64,000 nucleotides of DNA from Gelatoporia subvermispora B (lineage: Eukaryota > Basidiomycota > Agaricomycetes > Polyporales > Gelatoporiaceae). Below are positions 23,345 through 35,940 of the stretch, one piece after another; positions within the stretch are counted from its first letter, which is position 1; each line of letters opens with the position of its first letter. The notes below the pieces were generated by a model. That model was not told the origin of the DNA, ran no database searches, and saw nothing but the letters and a program-made list of their open reading frames with translations. The stretch covers positions 3,212,576-3,276,575 of the forward strand of contig KB445791.1 of the NCBI GenBank assembly GCA_000320605.2, given 5' to 3'. The position numbers and the translations under genes are program-made.

Positions 23345-25017
23345 TTACGCCGCCACGCCGTAAATTTGATCCAACTCCGCCTTGAACTGCTCTTCCACCG
23401 CCCTTCGGCGGATGTTGCCCTTCGTCGCCGTGCGTGGTAGTGTGCCACGGGGAACAACGATGACAAACGCCGTCGAGGTGATGCGTTCATGGAGGTAGCG
23501 GCGCGAGTGGAAGTGGCGGGTGCGGCGGATGATATCCTTCTTGAGCCGCTCGGCATCTACATTGCCCTGCGGCTCGACGAACAGCACGGGAGATGGGCGG
23601 CCGTTGCCAACGACGATGCACTCCGTGATGAGACTCCCGCACATCGCGCGCACGTTGTCCTCAATCGCTTTCGTGTCGCAGCGAAGGGAGTTCTCGCTCT
23701 TGATCCAATCATCGTCGCGGCCGCGGAAGATGTAGCAGCCCTCCTGGACCTCGAGGAACAGGTCGCCGGTGTGGTAGTGACCGTCTGCTTGGCGCAGCGA
23801 CGAGTCGGGGCAATCGCCAGAGTCGGACCGAATGACGAGCTCGAGAAGGCGCGCATTCACGTTCTCGTGTGCAGCATCGTCCTCGGACACGGGGTCCGTT
23901 GGCCGGAAGTCGTATGAGGTACCCTCAATGGGACGCAGATACGACGAATCCTCATCCTTGCCTCCTATTGAAAGAAGCATCGCGCCGCACTCCGTGTTTC
24001 CGAATAGGTTGCGGAGAAGGATACCGTTCTGGAATGCCCACTCTTCTTCCTCCCGGGCAAGCGTCAATCCGGCGTACAGCACCTCGTCCAGTCCCTGGAG
24101 AACGGCGAGCAACTTCGGATCTTTCCGAGAGTTCTTCAGGTGCATTCCGAGGTACGTCGCGAACTGGTTGAGGCGGTTGAGTCGACAGCGGTGCACCATG
24201 TCGAGCAGCTCATCGGACGAAAATGAAATTTTGCTCGGCTGGATAGTGCAGAAACCATATTGCAGGGCGCCGATGAGCATGAATGTCTGTGCAATATGAC
24301 ACATGCTGCCCATCCATACGGTAACGTCCTGTTGTCCGGAGCGAAGGGGTTTGCTGACATGAGCCGCCTTGTCAATGATAGCCTTTAGCCACCGGTAGCT
24401 GCAAGGGACCAGCTTCGGACTTCCGGAGGTAGACCCGGAAGTGTGGAAAATCATCGCGGTATCGTCGAGGTTGACTTCATCACTAAGTAGGGGTAGGGGT
24501 ATCGAGTCGTCGACGTCAGCAATGTGAGGGTGGACGGCGACGAATTTTGGGAGGGGGGAGTCGGTCACGATTTCGTCAAATGACACGTCGTATACGAGTG
24601 CCTGAGCCTTGGCGCGATGCAGGAGCTCATAGATGACCTCGGGGTTGGGCAATCGGAGTGAAAAGAGCTGGGGGACATATCCCGCCCTGGCCATGCCGTA
24701 TATGTGGAGGAGGTCGACGTAGGTCATACCACTGAGCCTGAAATAGCGGATGAGAAAGTGATCGATGGGGTGTGAATGAATGAAGAGACGTACCACATGC
24801 CGACGACTGCATGGCGGGGGAGCTGGAGCTCAGCCAGCTTTGCAGCCCAGTACCGAGCGGTGAGCTCGACATCGTCAAAGAACTGGCTGTATGAGATTGG
24901 CTGCCATGTCTGAACCTTGTCACCGTCCGAGCTGAGCTCAGGCACTAGGAACGCAGGCGCCGTAGGGAAGAGGGACGCCTTTTCGCTGAGTACCGTAAGA
25001 TGCGTGGTGCAGGACAT
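23345..25017 (-). CDS. stand-alone adenylate-forming enzyme (AMP-binding), copy 2
   Basis: A paralog of the gene at 12820-14555. Exons 25017-24794 and 24737-23345 give 538 residues. The start MSCTTHLTVL aligns with MSDSYKTHLTVL of copy 1, so upstream in-frame ATGs are not used. It keeps the phosphate loop FHTSGSTSGSPK, HTGDLF, RGRDDDWIK and the Lys loop TATKGNIRR. The aromatic motif reads NLFGNTECGAM in place of NCYGSTEGTAM, which may alter the acyl pocket. It has only the first of copy 1's two introns, at the same position and phase. No carrier or reductase domain is present. Likely product: acyl-AMP or acyl-CoA of unknown acid. Confidence 0.86.
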
Positions 25018-27573
25018 TCGGTGGTGAGTGGTTCGTCTGGTGGGATTCAAGATGAAGGATTGACTGACACTGTGCACCGTGGCAGGAGCTTTATATGGAG
25101 TTTGGAGGGGTCCCTGGGAGGCTGAGTGTCCCCGAGTCATCTGCTATGCAGAGGCTGCGAGCGTCGTCGGAGTAGCAACCCATCACAGCGACATCTCATC
25201 ACGGGTGCCATGAGTGTCAATTGGTTTGGTCGCCGCCCATGGCCGTAGGAGTCGCCGGAATTACAGCTGTCCGGATTACTGGACAGCATACCTGAGATAT
25301 CAGGCTTGTACAAGCTCAATCTGGGCGCCATGGTCGATCCCAATGCGCGCCCGCTCATGACTCGGTGTATCGCATCTTTCGACGAGGGGGCTTGCCGACT
25401 TCACAAGCGGGGCGTGCTCCGTCGACCTCGGAGAATGCAAGGGGCACTGAACAACCCGCTGCTTCGAGACAAGCATCGAAAATTGACCTCGGGCTAGAGG
25501 TTTTTGCAGGAGAGAAGCCAAATCTAGAGAACGTTGCCAGTGCAAGCACAGGGACCGGTGGGCGTGGCATTGTCGAAAAGATGCCAGAGATCGCGTCGCG
25601 CCCAACGGCAATTGATCTTGTCCACATTTCGCGTTTCAGCCGAGAATCACGTGACTGAACAAATTCCCAGCACGCTCAGGCACGTCTCAATTCTTCTTGT
25701 CCTTGAATGACATTGCTATGTCGCTGTCCCGGTCGAATTCCTGCAAAAACCCAGCGCATCCGCTACTGAATCCCCCATGAAGGTATTGCAGTGTGCGCGA
25801 ACCCAGTCATTCCCAGTCATCCAGAGTCACTTTGACCGGGTGTAACCCGGACAACTACGCGAGTCTACATTCCGTCCCGTGGGACCCGGGAGCTGTGCAA
25901 GCTGGACGTCCTTAATGAGCTAGCCCGCCGAGAAATCCCCCAGTTTCCTCTGAATAGACTAGCCCGCGAGCTCTAATTTCACTGCGTACGCGCAGCTCTA
26001 TAGCGCCGCGCACAACTCCTTTGCGTACAGAGTAACTGCTGCGCCCTTTCATGAAGTCATCCGTACCGTGACTTACAGCTGTCAGCCACACCTCCAAGTT
26101 GCTGCAACGGATATGGATGATTGTCGGTAAGTGTGCTATCCAACGTTAACCTACCTGTGGATCGCTCATAGCGTGTAGGATCCGTGCTCACATGGTGAAT
26201 AAAGCACTGTAATAGGTCTGTCCAGTATCAGGCGAAGCGAGACTACAAGAGCTGTTAGGCTATGCGCAAACTGCTCCCGCAGCGGAGTAACCAATGTGTG
26301 CATTACTGTGGTCTGTTCCGGCTGTGGGAAGTTATCACCATCACCTCCACTTCATCATCACCCTTCGATGGAATGCTTTTGAAAAAAGCAACCTGTTTCC
26401 GAACGCGTTCAATCTTCTGCGGCTGTGCCTACACCACCCGCGCGAGCTGCTTCGAATTGCATTCTCTAGATGTTGCTTGCGGATAGGAACGCTGTTCGTC
26501 CCTGACTGCGACTGCAATCTGTTATGAGGTGAGAGCACTCCACTCCTGGAAGATTCTACAATTTCTGAATCACAAACTGCTTGCACTGTCCACAGTCGTC
26601 CAACGAACTTCATTTAGTTTGCCAGCGACGGCAGCGGCGTGACATCGGGAATGTGTGTCGATCTTGACCACGTCACTGATCGATCCGTTCGATCACAGAA
26701 ATACAAAGCCCAACCAATAACACTAATACTGTAATCGATACACTTGATTCCACGTCAATGCACTTACTTTGCACCGCAGTGCGTGAAATCCATTCTGCCG
26801 CCGTCCCTAACTTTACAAGGCAGGCATAGACTAGTTGCGTCCGTAGCGCAGTCAGGCGCAGACACGCCAACTCGCGCACTTTCCGGCCGAGTTCCCTGTC
26901 AGACTCGTATCGGGCAGCTGTTATGGCATTACACCTACTCAGGAGCAGCCTGCCCCAGCTATACGGATACCGCAGCCTGAGGCGCAGAGCTCGGTCGCTG
27001 CAAGTGCCGCTATCTCGCTACCGGGCTCCGAACGCAAAGACATGAGGATGAACCGCGATCCGTTGGATATGCGCAGCGCACACATGGCTTATAGAGGGAG
27101 GCCAAGTGGGACACAACCCTCCGCGTATCCTTCCCCCCTCCCCCTCTTATCCCGTACCTACCTGCTCTTGCCCTGCCCGCTCTGACCCCCGCATCATGGA
27201 TCATGATATTGTTGACGGTGCCTCGTGTGAGGTCGGTTGCAATCTTCAACTCCCCTTCTCTTGGTGTTGAGCCGTCCAGGGCTCCAACATCATGGCTAGA
27301 TGGCCCAGGCACGCCCCTGACGATCACACACGTCGAGCCACGCAGAAAGCACAAGAGATGTACGCATCATAGCATCAAGTTGCCTGTATACAAGTAGAAG
27401 TACAAGAATGTCTCAAATAATAAGGATATATATACGTAGGACGCACGCCCACAATGGGTATCCTGCGCTTGCTCGGTGAGTCGTGCTCCTCTATGACAGT
27501 CCCTGGCTAAAATGTACGGTCTAGGAATGAGTGTGGTGATACATAGCTTGAATGCGGCTTCATGTCGTGTGGT
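25018..27573. other. gene-poor stretch
   Basis: No gene is assigned. The only frame worth note is 25365-25658 (+). It stays open for 97 codons with balanced composition (LENVASASTGTGGRGIVEKM) but lacks an ATG at its start and could only be an internal or terminal exon. From about 25700 to 27500 I see only short frames. Confidence 0.45.
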
Positions 27574-29051
27574 CTAGATGCCCTCGGTGACGACAGCGAG
27601 GATCGGCTTTTGGCTCTCGGCGATGGTGGCGTCCTTGGTCGTGCCATCGGTGCAATGCGCAGGCTCCGCGCCGGTGGTGGCGTCGTTCAAACGAAGTTGC
27701 CGAAAAAGCTCCTGCAGGCGCTTCACAGCCTCCGGAGCATCGGCCTCGGCAGTGGCAGTGGCAGAGGCAGCGCGCGTGGCGGTGTCGAAGGCGCCGAAGA
27801 GGCCGTCGGAGATGTCGCTGACGGTGTCGACGACAATCTTGGAGAGGTGCTGGAAGAGCGAGTTCTCGCTCTGCTGTGCGCGCCGTCCGAGGAAGCTCTC
27901 GAGCGCGGTGCAGAAGTCCTCGACGTCGTCCTCGTGGCACTGCACAGAGAGCTGCTCGACGGGCGACTCCGAGAATGTCTCGAGCGTGTCGACAATGTTC
28001 TCGACGGGGAAGAGAGGGGTGAGGTGAATCTTGCGCAGACGTTTCAACGGGTTCTCCTTGTCTTTTGAGTAGTCGGCAACCTTGGTGCTGAGCGGGGAGC
28101 TGAGCGTGAAGTCGTCGACGGTGTGTCCGACGTTGCCCATGATGCGCTCCGTACATGTGCGGTTAAATTCCGGCGATACGTGATAGCAGCTCCCGAGGTC
28201 GAGCATCTCGAGCGAGCAGCTGACCGTTGTCGAAGCCCATAACGGGTCGCCGAGGTGCGTGTCGCGGATGCGGAGCTTCTTAAGGGTGGGGATGCGGAGG
28301 AGGGAGGGGAGACGCAGCTCCGAGCCGAGGACGGGGTGGTCGGGGATGTCTTCGTCACCAGCGACGAGAGGAATGAAGGGAGGCTTTCCGACGAGTTCGG
28401 GTGCATGCATCATCGACCGTGTGATACGGTCGAGAGAGAGATGGGACAGCTTGGGAGTGGCCGCAGCAATGGAGACGATCAGCCGTTCGCTCCTGTCAAA
28501 CATCTCATCAGTACAACTGGTAGACTCGCATGGGGCAATGACGGCCACTGACAAAGGTGTTCTCTGTTCGTCGCCGCAATGATTGATACACAGGTTTGTC
28601 AAATATGGCATCTTCCCGAAGCACGGAATGACTGCCTTTGTGAGCGAGCCCGCGAGGCTGAGCGTCAGTTGCTCCACCTGGGAGCAGCTCGACAGGAGTT
28701 GGGTGACGGCCAGCGTAGCGGCGGTGCGGCTATAGCTCAGATCTCTCTCATTCTTGTGCTTTGTGCTTATGTACAATCTGTGGATGTATTGATTGTACGC
28801 TGCGGGTACTTCGGAGAGGTAGGACTGCAGCGCCTCGAGACTCGTGATCCTGACAGACTGTAGATCCCGCAGTCAGTGCGTATGGTCGCAGTAGGGTAGA
28901 GCGCAGCACGTACCCTGAATTTGCTCGGAACACACAAATGATAAGCCTGTTTGTTAACGAGGGCGAGAGCCTTGACATCGTCGAGATCAAGGTGGTCGAC
29001 GACGGAGAGCTTCATCTCGGCGGGAAGAGTGTACCAGGGTGTAGAGTGCAT
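27574..29051 (-). CDS. F-box protein with LRR-like C-terminal region
   Basis: Exons 29051-28914 and 28857-27574 give 473 residues. The first exon encodes an F-box (LPAEMKLSVVDHLDLDDVKA, then LVNKQAYHLCVPSKFR), which binds Skp1 in SCF ubiquitin ligases. The rest has irregular leucine-rich segments such as VEQLTLSLAGSLTKAVIPCF, PKLSHLSLDRI and CSLEMLDLGSCYHVSPEF, likely the substrate-recruiting solenoid. The C-terminal ~80 residues are Ala/Thr-rich and mixed-charge. F-box/LRR genes are greatly expanded and variable in Agaricomycetes, so the target cannot be predicted. The intron after the F-box is typical of this group. Confidence 0.85.
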
Positions 29052-32000
29052 TGTGGAAAGTTTGAATGATCCAAGATTGGAGTGGAGGAGGGGTCGGTGC
29101 TGTTGACTGGAAGGAAGGTTGGAAGGGCATGTTATATGGAGGGAGAGCCGAAGAGTTCGGCGTTTGCACAGGGACCGGGATCACGGAGCCTGAGTTGAAG
29201 GCAGGATCAAGCGCCCCCTCGTCCGCGCACCTCGCAATCGCCTGCACTCGTCTCCCCGGCGGCTTCTGTCACTCTGCCTCCGCATCGCATTCAGACCCCA
29301 TGCGCTCCTCCCATTCGTGCTCAACTCCTCCAGGTCGACTTCTTCACATCAATCTGTCATATGTCCGTATCCACCTCCCCTCCTAGCCGCAGTCCATCCC
29401 TTCCACTTCCTCCTAGCCGCTCACCCGTATGCTTAGCTGATTTGAAACCATCAATGCAAAAATGCCATTTGCAGTCCTCCTCTCTATGTCTCTCTGAAAC
29501 TCGCAACCAAGTGGCTGCTAGACCGTCTGCTAGCCCAACACATTACACAACGGTGGTGCCAAGTTCGTGCCTATGTCTGCACCTCGCGCGGTGGTTACCC
29601 GCGACTGGCGTTTTGCACCGCCCGTCAAAATTCCTGGTATAGCACCACTTGTACCTTGGCTCACCACCCATGAAGATAGTGACTCGATCGAGCGACCATT
29701 AACGCATCGGCGGTACTCGCGCTACGATCTTTTTGGCTTCCCTGGGCTATGAGCTGGATGATCACAGTGCAAACTTCACCGAGCCCCTGATGAATTGACT
29801 GACCGCAAAGAATTCTCCGGCCACAATGGAGCGCCGGGGCTGTATGCATCTGTCCAATCCCCCCTCCTGCCACGCCATTCCCTTCCCCTACCACGATCCA
29901 GTGATCCAGGTGTACCCCGATGACGACGAGAAGTGTTTGATGCATCTCTCCACACAGTAGGGCATGAGCCCCGAGGCCGTTGCGACGCAGGCTCTTTTTG
30001 GGCGTGATGGCTCGCGTGTAGATCGTTCCGCGAACGTCTGCGCCTGCCGGTAATTTGATGATCACCATCTCTATGAATGAAGCGGGCATAACCTCATTGC
30101 GACTTTCGCGCGAGGCGGCGGCGCACAACAATCATGCGTGCGCGACATATGTTCACTTCTCAGCCTTAGCGGAAGACACCACAGCGGCTCGCCACACATA
30201 CGACGTCTGTGGCGACCCGCACTCTGCTCCTCCGCTGCCAAACCGGGCGCAGCACCATCGCTGCACACCCCATTCCAGGCGACCTGTGTGGAAGCGAGCA
30301 TCGGGAGGCCCACGCTCTCGGCCTCGACCAGCCACATTCTCGCGCTGGGCGCGAGTGAATATTATTGATGATCGAACCCGTGGCAAGGATCGGGCTGCCG
30401 GCGCTCCATCCCCGATCGGACAAGATTTGCTCCTGGAAAGCCTCCGCAGCTATATCCTATGTTTCGCCCTGGTGCGCGTCGCCGCCGCCGTGCACTGCGT
30501 ATACCGGTGGTAGCCTGCGCGGCGGCGCAGCACGGTGCGACTCGACATCCGCGCAGACCGTCGTCGCCGACACCGAGCCCCCCGCGTAAGTGCTGTGACT
30601 TCGGCTTGTCTGGTGAGTCGACCCTGCGTGTTTTCACGCCTGCTGAGCTTCAGACGTCAGCGCCTGCAGCGAATCAAGTATCAGGCCTCTGCATCTGATC
30701 AATCATCGTGTTCTCCGGGGGATTAGTACACTAGACGGTAAGCTCGTGTATCGCCGGCTGCTAGTATCAACACGGGCCCCGGCTCACTCCGCCGGAGCTA
30801 CATTGTAGCAAGTCGCTAGGCACACCTTCATCATTGTCGGGCCCGCACCGACTCCGAATTACAGTTGTCGCTCACAAAACTCTTTTCCACAGAGTCCGAG
30901 GCGTCGCACGGCGGCCAGACCACATCCGGGCCACGGATACCTGAGCGGCGAAAGACACGCGCACTCGCGGCATGGCACGGAACATCCATTACAAAACACC
31001 AAGCACAACGCCTCCATAGGGACCCAGACTTACACCGAGAACATGCACTGCGCGTCGCATTGATCTCAGGCGCGCAGCGCGTCAAGTTCGAAGCTTACCA
31101 AACGAGACGACGTCACGATGTTGCTCCCCGTGCCCATGTGTCAGCTGTGATGTCAACGTGCTTCTGTCCCCAACACGTCGCTACCATGTCCTCGCATAAC
31201 ACTAACAGCGCGCGGGATGTCCAGAACGTTCTATAGAAGTTTCCATCCGGATTCTTACTGATCGTACACAACACAGATGATGATAGTGACCAATTGCTCT
31301 GCCTGCGTCAGTCGGAATGGCCCATCTTAGATGCTTCCACCACACATTCTGTGCAAGAAGCTAGTCTATCTCGGAGGCCTATCTCGGAAGCGGCGCACGT
31401 ATGCGATCGCATTTCCAACCTTGCTCACGAATTGATAGATTCCGAGCATATTTTCTGACCTTACGGCAAGGGGGCATGATTAAGATGTGCACTGGTACAT
31501 CTACATCATCCACGCAAGCGCTCAGATGAATTACCAGGGGCGAAAATGGCACAGGTAAACGGTATGTTCCTCTGTCTAATACTCACCTGCAGGACCACAC
31601 ACTTCGGAAAAGCTGGAGCATTTGAGCATTTGACCTGCACACTCTCGTACACGTCTCATGTCCGTGTGAGTCTCCATGTTTCCACCTGCGGAGTCCCGTG
31701 TGGCATCTCGGGACGCCGACGTCCTCCAGGTGACGCAAGCACGAAGGTAGTCGGCAACGCTCCCATAAAGTCTCCCGCCTCCCGCTGCTCCGCGGAGGAC
31801 ATCGGTATCCTTTGTCCTATAATCCGGTGATATACGGAAGAAAACAGCGAATCTCCTCGGGTCCCGGGACGTCTCCTCCAGCACCGCCGTTTCAACATCC
31901 CAAGCAACCTTGTGTAATCGTATAATCGGATTACAAGAGGAAATCAGGGGCATATTAGTCTCCTCGCCCAATCGAACAGACTACCTGCGCGACGTAGTCA

Positions 32001-32984
32001 TCACCACCGCCTCTCCACGCAATACTGCGACCACTATGCAATCTCCGGGACGGACATAACGGCTTCCAGACGGTCGACCGCCATCCCCGCAGCGTGCTGG
32101 ACCTGTTGAACAATTGCCCTGGGTTACGAACAGCCGGCGTTGGAGGTGTACCGCGGGGTTCCAGCAACGTGCAGCTCCCCAACGCGGATCGGCAGCAGCG
32201 CTCACTGGTTTGTTCGCTGCGCACCAACGCGGACCCAATGATTCATTAGGTGGCGATGTATTTCATTGTTCTTACTGCGAGCTGGTTCTCGCGGCTCGGC
32301 GATCTCGTACTTGCTTTAATCGGCACCGCAGCTAGGCTCTCGGCTCCCGAAAATGGATGTGGGCAACATGGAAGATCAGAAGAGTGTGGTAACTACATGT
32401 GTGAATCACGGAAAATAGCCACGACAAAGATGCAGATGCTCCCAGCATAAATCAGCTCGTAATCCCTGCCAAGAAGAAACAGTTTTCCGAATTTATTCTT
32501 GCAGTGTCTCAATCACTCCCTAGCGGACGTCTATCTTGTTAGTTGAACAGAATCGCGATGAGATGCATCAAGCCGCCCACGATCAAGATCGGAGCGGGCG
32601 CGAAATGCCCACACATCATCATCACATCTCGATGTGGCCCCTCACGACGTAGTCAATTTCCGCCCCACACGGCTAGGACATCTCCTCCCGCGAGCATCTA
32701 CCCGATCAGTGCAATGTATTTCTACGTGAACTTGTACTACTTGTACATGCTGAAGTCGCGCAGTGCCCGAGACGCAGACAAAAGGGAGACGAAGTAACGA
32801 GTGCGATGTTCTATCATACAGCTTACTGTAGCTAGAACTAATGCGCGGACACGGGGAATAGGATAGGGACGATGTAACGGGCGTATGTATGCGTGTGTGG
32901 CGATGCTCATGTACGATACGTGCGTGGATTGCACCGAATCTGAGAATGTCTGTGGCGCATAGGGGAAGTGCTGCAGGGCTCTCG
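29052..32984. other. gene-poor stretch
   Basis: Almost 4 kb without a gene I can support. The longest notable frame is 30131-29661 (-), 156 codons with a hydrophobic centre (LLVVIGVHLDHWIVVGEG), but it has no recognised motif or splice partner. The part next to the F-box gene is its promoter and has Ser/Pro-coding pyrimidine repeats around 29370-29420. No terminal inverted repeat, transposase, reverse transcriptase or tRNA was seen. Confidence 0.45.
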
Positions 32985-34499
32985 CTACGATGGGAACTGC
33001 CCGGTGGGGTGGTACTTGACCTTCTCGAATATGCGGAAGAGACTGATAACGAGGTTGATGCAGTACATGATGAGGCCGATGCCCACCAGGCAGATAAGCG
33101 CGAGCTGCTGGTCGCAGAGGCGATCCCCGAGACCGTGGGCGACCAGCGTCGCGTTGCCGGACGGGACCGGACGGGGAAGCTGCGAGTACCATGTGATGCT
33201 CGACTGCGCTGCGCAGGGGATGAGTGAGGTGAAGAAATTGTCAAAGGAGAGTGCCAATGCGGCGGACCACGCGCAGATGAAGACGACTTCAATCAGCGTG
33301 TAAGCAAGCTTACTCGAGGTCCGCCAGAGACCGACGGGGCGCCCGAGGTACTCGACCTAAGTCACATGGACGGAACAGAGTTAGCACGGGCAGTTACACA
33401 TGGAAGAGGTAGGCGTACATATATGGCAATCATGACGTGAACGAGTGTGAGGGATGCGAATATGATAACTAGTGTGCTGCACCCGGAAAGTCAGATCTTC
33501 GGAGAAGCAATCACATGCCGAACCCACTCACGGAGAGGAGCCGAGCGCACCCATGACGCCGTTATGCTGCTCAAGCAGCCGGATCCGGATCGCTACGGCC
33601 AGCGCTGCCGTCGTGAATGCGATGTTGATGAACCGGAATAGCTGCAGCACTCGTCAGCCGTCGGTCGCTGCGATGCACGCACAGCACGCACCAGAGGCAC
33701 ATAGACATTGTACATCATGTACGCTCGTAAACGCTTCTTCCGTCGGGCCCACGTCCCGAGTTTCTCATCCCCATCATCGTGCTGCATGCCGTCAGGCGGC
33801 GGCTCGCCAAAGTTCTGCCCTCGGTGTGTGAGGTCGAGTGGGCGGGAGGTCCATGGTGTGTCCCACCCGGGTGTCTCATTGTACGCCCGAGTGAACGGCA
33901 CAGTCGGCGGCGGCGGTATATCTATTTGCAGGCCGCTGGAGTTTGACGCACGCCCAACGTGCACAGGCTCCTTGCCGCGCGAGGCAGCTGCAGGGTCCTC
34001 TGAACGTCGGAGGGTAGGAGAGAGCCAGGGGAATGAGAGTGACCGGTCACGGCCAGTGCGGGTAGAGAACCGAGTCGATTGGCGGGCAAGAGATATGCGG
34101 GGGCTGCTTGGGGCCTCTGGAGGGGGGCCGCGCTGTCTTGTGAATGCCCACCAGCGTGAGGGGCCAGGTTCGTTTACGAGCGAAGACTCGTACGAGGCGA
34201 CATCTGACGGTCGCACTGGCTGGAGCGGGCGGGCGCTATCGAAGGAGTGCGGATCGTGGACCTGTTCTGTTGGTGAGGGTGGCTCATCGCGGGCCCAAGC
34301 TGCGAGACCATGAGTCCCTGTGGATGCAGAAAAATAGTGAGTACGCACGAGGTGCAGTGACGACGGTCTTAATCGTCGACGGAGCAGCCCGGGAGCTCCG
34401 CACGCTATGGGTCTTTGAGAAGGAAGATACGGATGCGTTGGCTGTGTTTGAAGAGCCCGGGTGGGTTGATATGGGGGACGGCTGAGGATCCTGAATCAT
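32985..34499 (-). CDS. SRF1-like multi-span membrane protein
   Basis: Exons 34499-34349, 34299-33692, 33641-33532, 33476-33419 and 33356-32985 give 432 residues. The long soluble N-terminus has PPWARDEPP and ends with TPGWDTPWTSRPLD and KRLRAYMMYNVYVPLLFRF. At least four membrane segments follow: NIAFTTAALAVAIRI, LVIIFASLTLVHVMIAIY, EVVFICAWSAALALSF and ALICLVGIGLIMYCINLVI. This arrangement matches fungal proteins annotated as regulator of phospholipase D SRF1, which in yeast modulates Spo14. Each intron join restores a conserved block; for the first intron the downstream acceptor (49-base intron) is preferred because it gives APPWARD. The family name rests on remembered homologs, so the function is less certain than the structure. 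Confidence 0.75.
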
Positions 34500-34769
34500 C
34501 GCTGGGAATCAGCGGGACGAGGTCGAGAGGGTCATGGAGGAAGGAGCATGGCAAGAATAGACAGAAGGAGGCCGCCGCGCAGTCTTGAACCAGCACCGAC
34601 CGACGCCCAGCAAGCCGTCGGCTCCTCTCAGCCTGCCTTTTCAGGCACCTTCACTGGCCATTTCCTCCCTCCCTCCCGGCTCATCCTCATCTCCGTCAAT
34701 CCGACGACCGCATACACCCGCACACTTGTTATTATCACTTGCTCTCTTACTGATCCTCGCGAGCTGCCC
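34500..34769. promoter_or_regulatory. shared divergent promoter interval
   Basis: 270 bases between the starts of the SRF1-like gene (-) and FYV6 (+). The plus strand holds a run of CTCCCT-type pyrimidines near 34665-34690, a common core-promoter feature in fungi lacking TATA boxes. Confidence 0.45.
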
Positions 34770-35782
34770 ATGGACGACGCGATACCCTCCATCTCCACAG
34801 ACGGCGTCGGCTCGCGCTTCGTCTCCCAGGACGAAATCGAAGTTGCCAAGGCACGCCGCGATGAACAATGGCGAGCCGCCTACGCCAGGTCAGCGACTGC
34901 CCCTGCAAGCTCTTGCCGAGCACATCTTACGAGTTCGTCTTAGGCTTGGCCAGGAGCCCCCGCCGCAGCCAACTGAGGACGTCTGGGACGGGCGCAGTCT
35001 CGCAGAGGTGAGTCCCTTCACAACTGCCCAGCCACCTCTCTGACATCAAGTACTACACACTGCTACTGCGCTCAGAAACTAGCGGCTAATAGAGTAAGCA
35101 TGCCTGCGCATCTGCTGCACCTGAAACTTACGCAGTTCAGGCAGCCAAACAAGAAGAGTGGGAAGAGCGCAATAAGCTAGGTATGCCGTGCCCTCTCTCC
35201 ACAAACTTGTGCATTTCATCATGCATTCATAGGCAATCAGTTCCGCGCCCTCGAGGAGGATGAAATCCAATTTCTCGACGCCGTGCTCGAAAAGCAACGC
35301 GAGGAAGAGCAGAAGCGCAAGGAGATGGACGGAGAAGAGGTGAAGGCCTTCCGAGAGTATGTCATTCTCCTTCCCTGCATCGCCCACATCCTCAATGATA
35401 TCCCATACTGCATTGCGCATGCGCACGGCTGCTTAGAGCCGTCGCCGCCCGCGAGCGCGCGGCAGAACGCGCGGCAGCAGCATCGCCACTAGACCCATCT
35501 CCGCCCGCTGCACCAACCAAGGAGCCAAGGAAGGCTGCCACGACGCAGCCAGCACGGAAGGAGATCAAGAAGTCTCTGAAGGGTGTACTCGTCAAGAAGA
35601 AGCCCAAGGCGCCGTCGTCGGAGATAAAGAGCAAGACTGATGTTGCGCCCAAGACACCGGATTCGCGGGCGGGTAAGACCGAAGGTGAGACTGGCACAAA
35701 ACGTGGTGGGGATCCGACAACGGCGGACGAGGAAGCTCCTCAGGATGCGAAACGGCGACGAATTTCCAGGGCGGGCTCATGA
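34770..35782 (+). CDS. FYV6/FAM192A-family splicing factor
   Basis: Proteins with this N-terminal domain (yeast Fyv6, human FAM192A/PSME3IP1) act in the second step of pre-mRNA splicing. Six exons, 34770-34888, 34944-35007, 35076-35093, 35141-35180, 35233-35356 and 35437-35782, give 236 residues. The conserved block runs SRFVSQDEIEVAKARRDEQW, WDGRSLAE, KLAANR, AAKQEEWEERNKL and GNQFRALEEDEIQFLDAVLE, assembled across four introns. The third exon is only 18 bases (KLAANR). The C-terminal half is Lys/Ala/Pro-rich with a basic KRRR nuclear-localisation-type end, as in the family. It converges on ESS2, another spliceosomal protein, with 158 bases between their stops. Confidence 0.87.
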
Positions 35783-35940
35783 TACGAGTCAGTTCACGTT
35801 GTATTTCCTATTACCTCTGTTATCTGTATGGGATCCCAGGTTTCATCTATCATCCGTGTGCAGCAATGCAGGTGCAGGGCGACGAAACAAGTACAGTTCC
35901 AATACACTCAGCGTCCGAAACAAATCAGGTCCACCCTAAG

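Noticed and set aside
12820..25017. Secondary-metabolite gene cluster spanning the two adenylating enzymes
   Set aside because: The genes between them are housekeeping (SLX9, an XRCC2-like gene, a coiled-coil scaffold). No synthase, tailoring enzyme or cluster regulator is present.
28987..29247. 86-codon minus-strand frame overlapping the F-box gene start
   Set aside because: It is in a different frame from the F-box and rich in Pro/Gln; it is leader sequence of the F-box gene.
29052..32984. Transposable element remnant
   Set aside because: I found no transposase or reverse-transcriptase motif, long terminal repeat or terminal inverted repeat; the stretch is merely gene-poor.
34284..34348. 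31-base intron at the start of the SRF1-like gene
   Set aside because: An acceptor 18 bases further on gives a normal 49-base intron and the family-like APPWARD junction.
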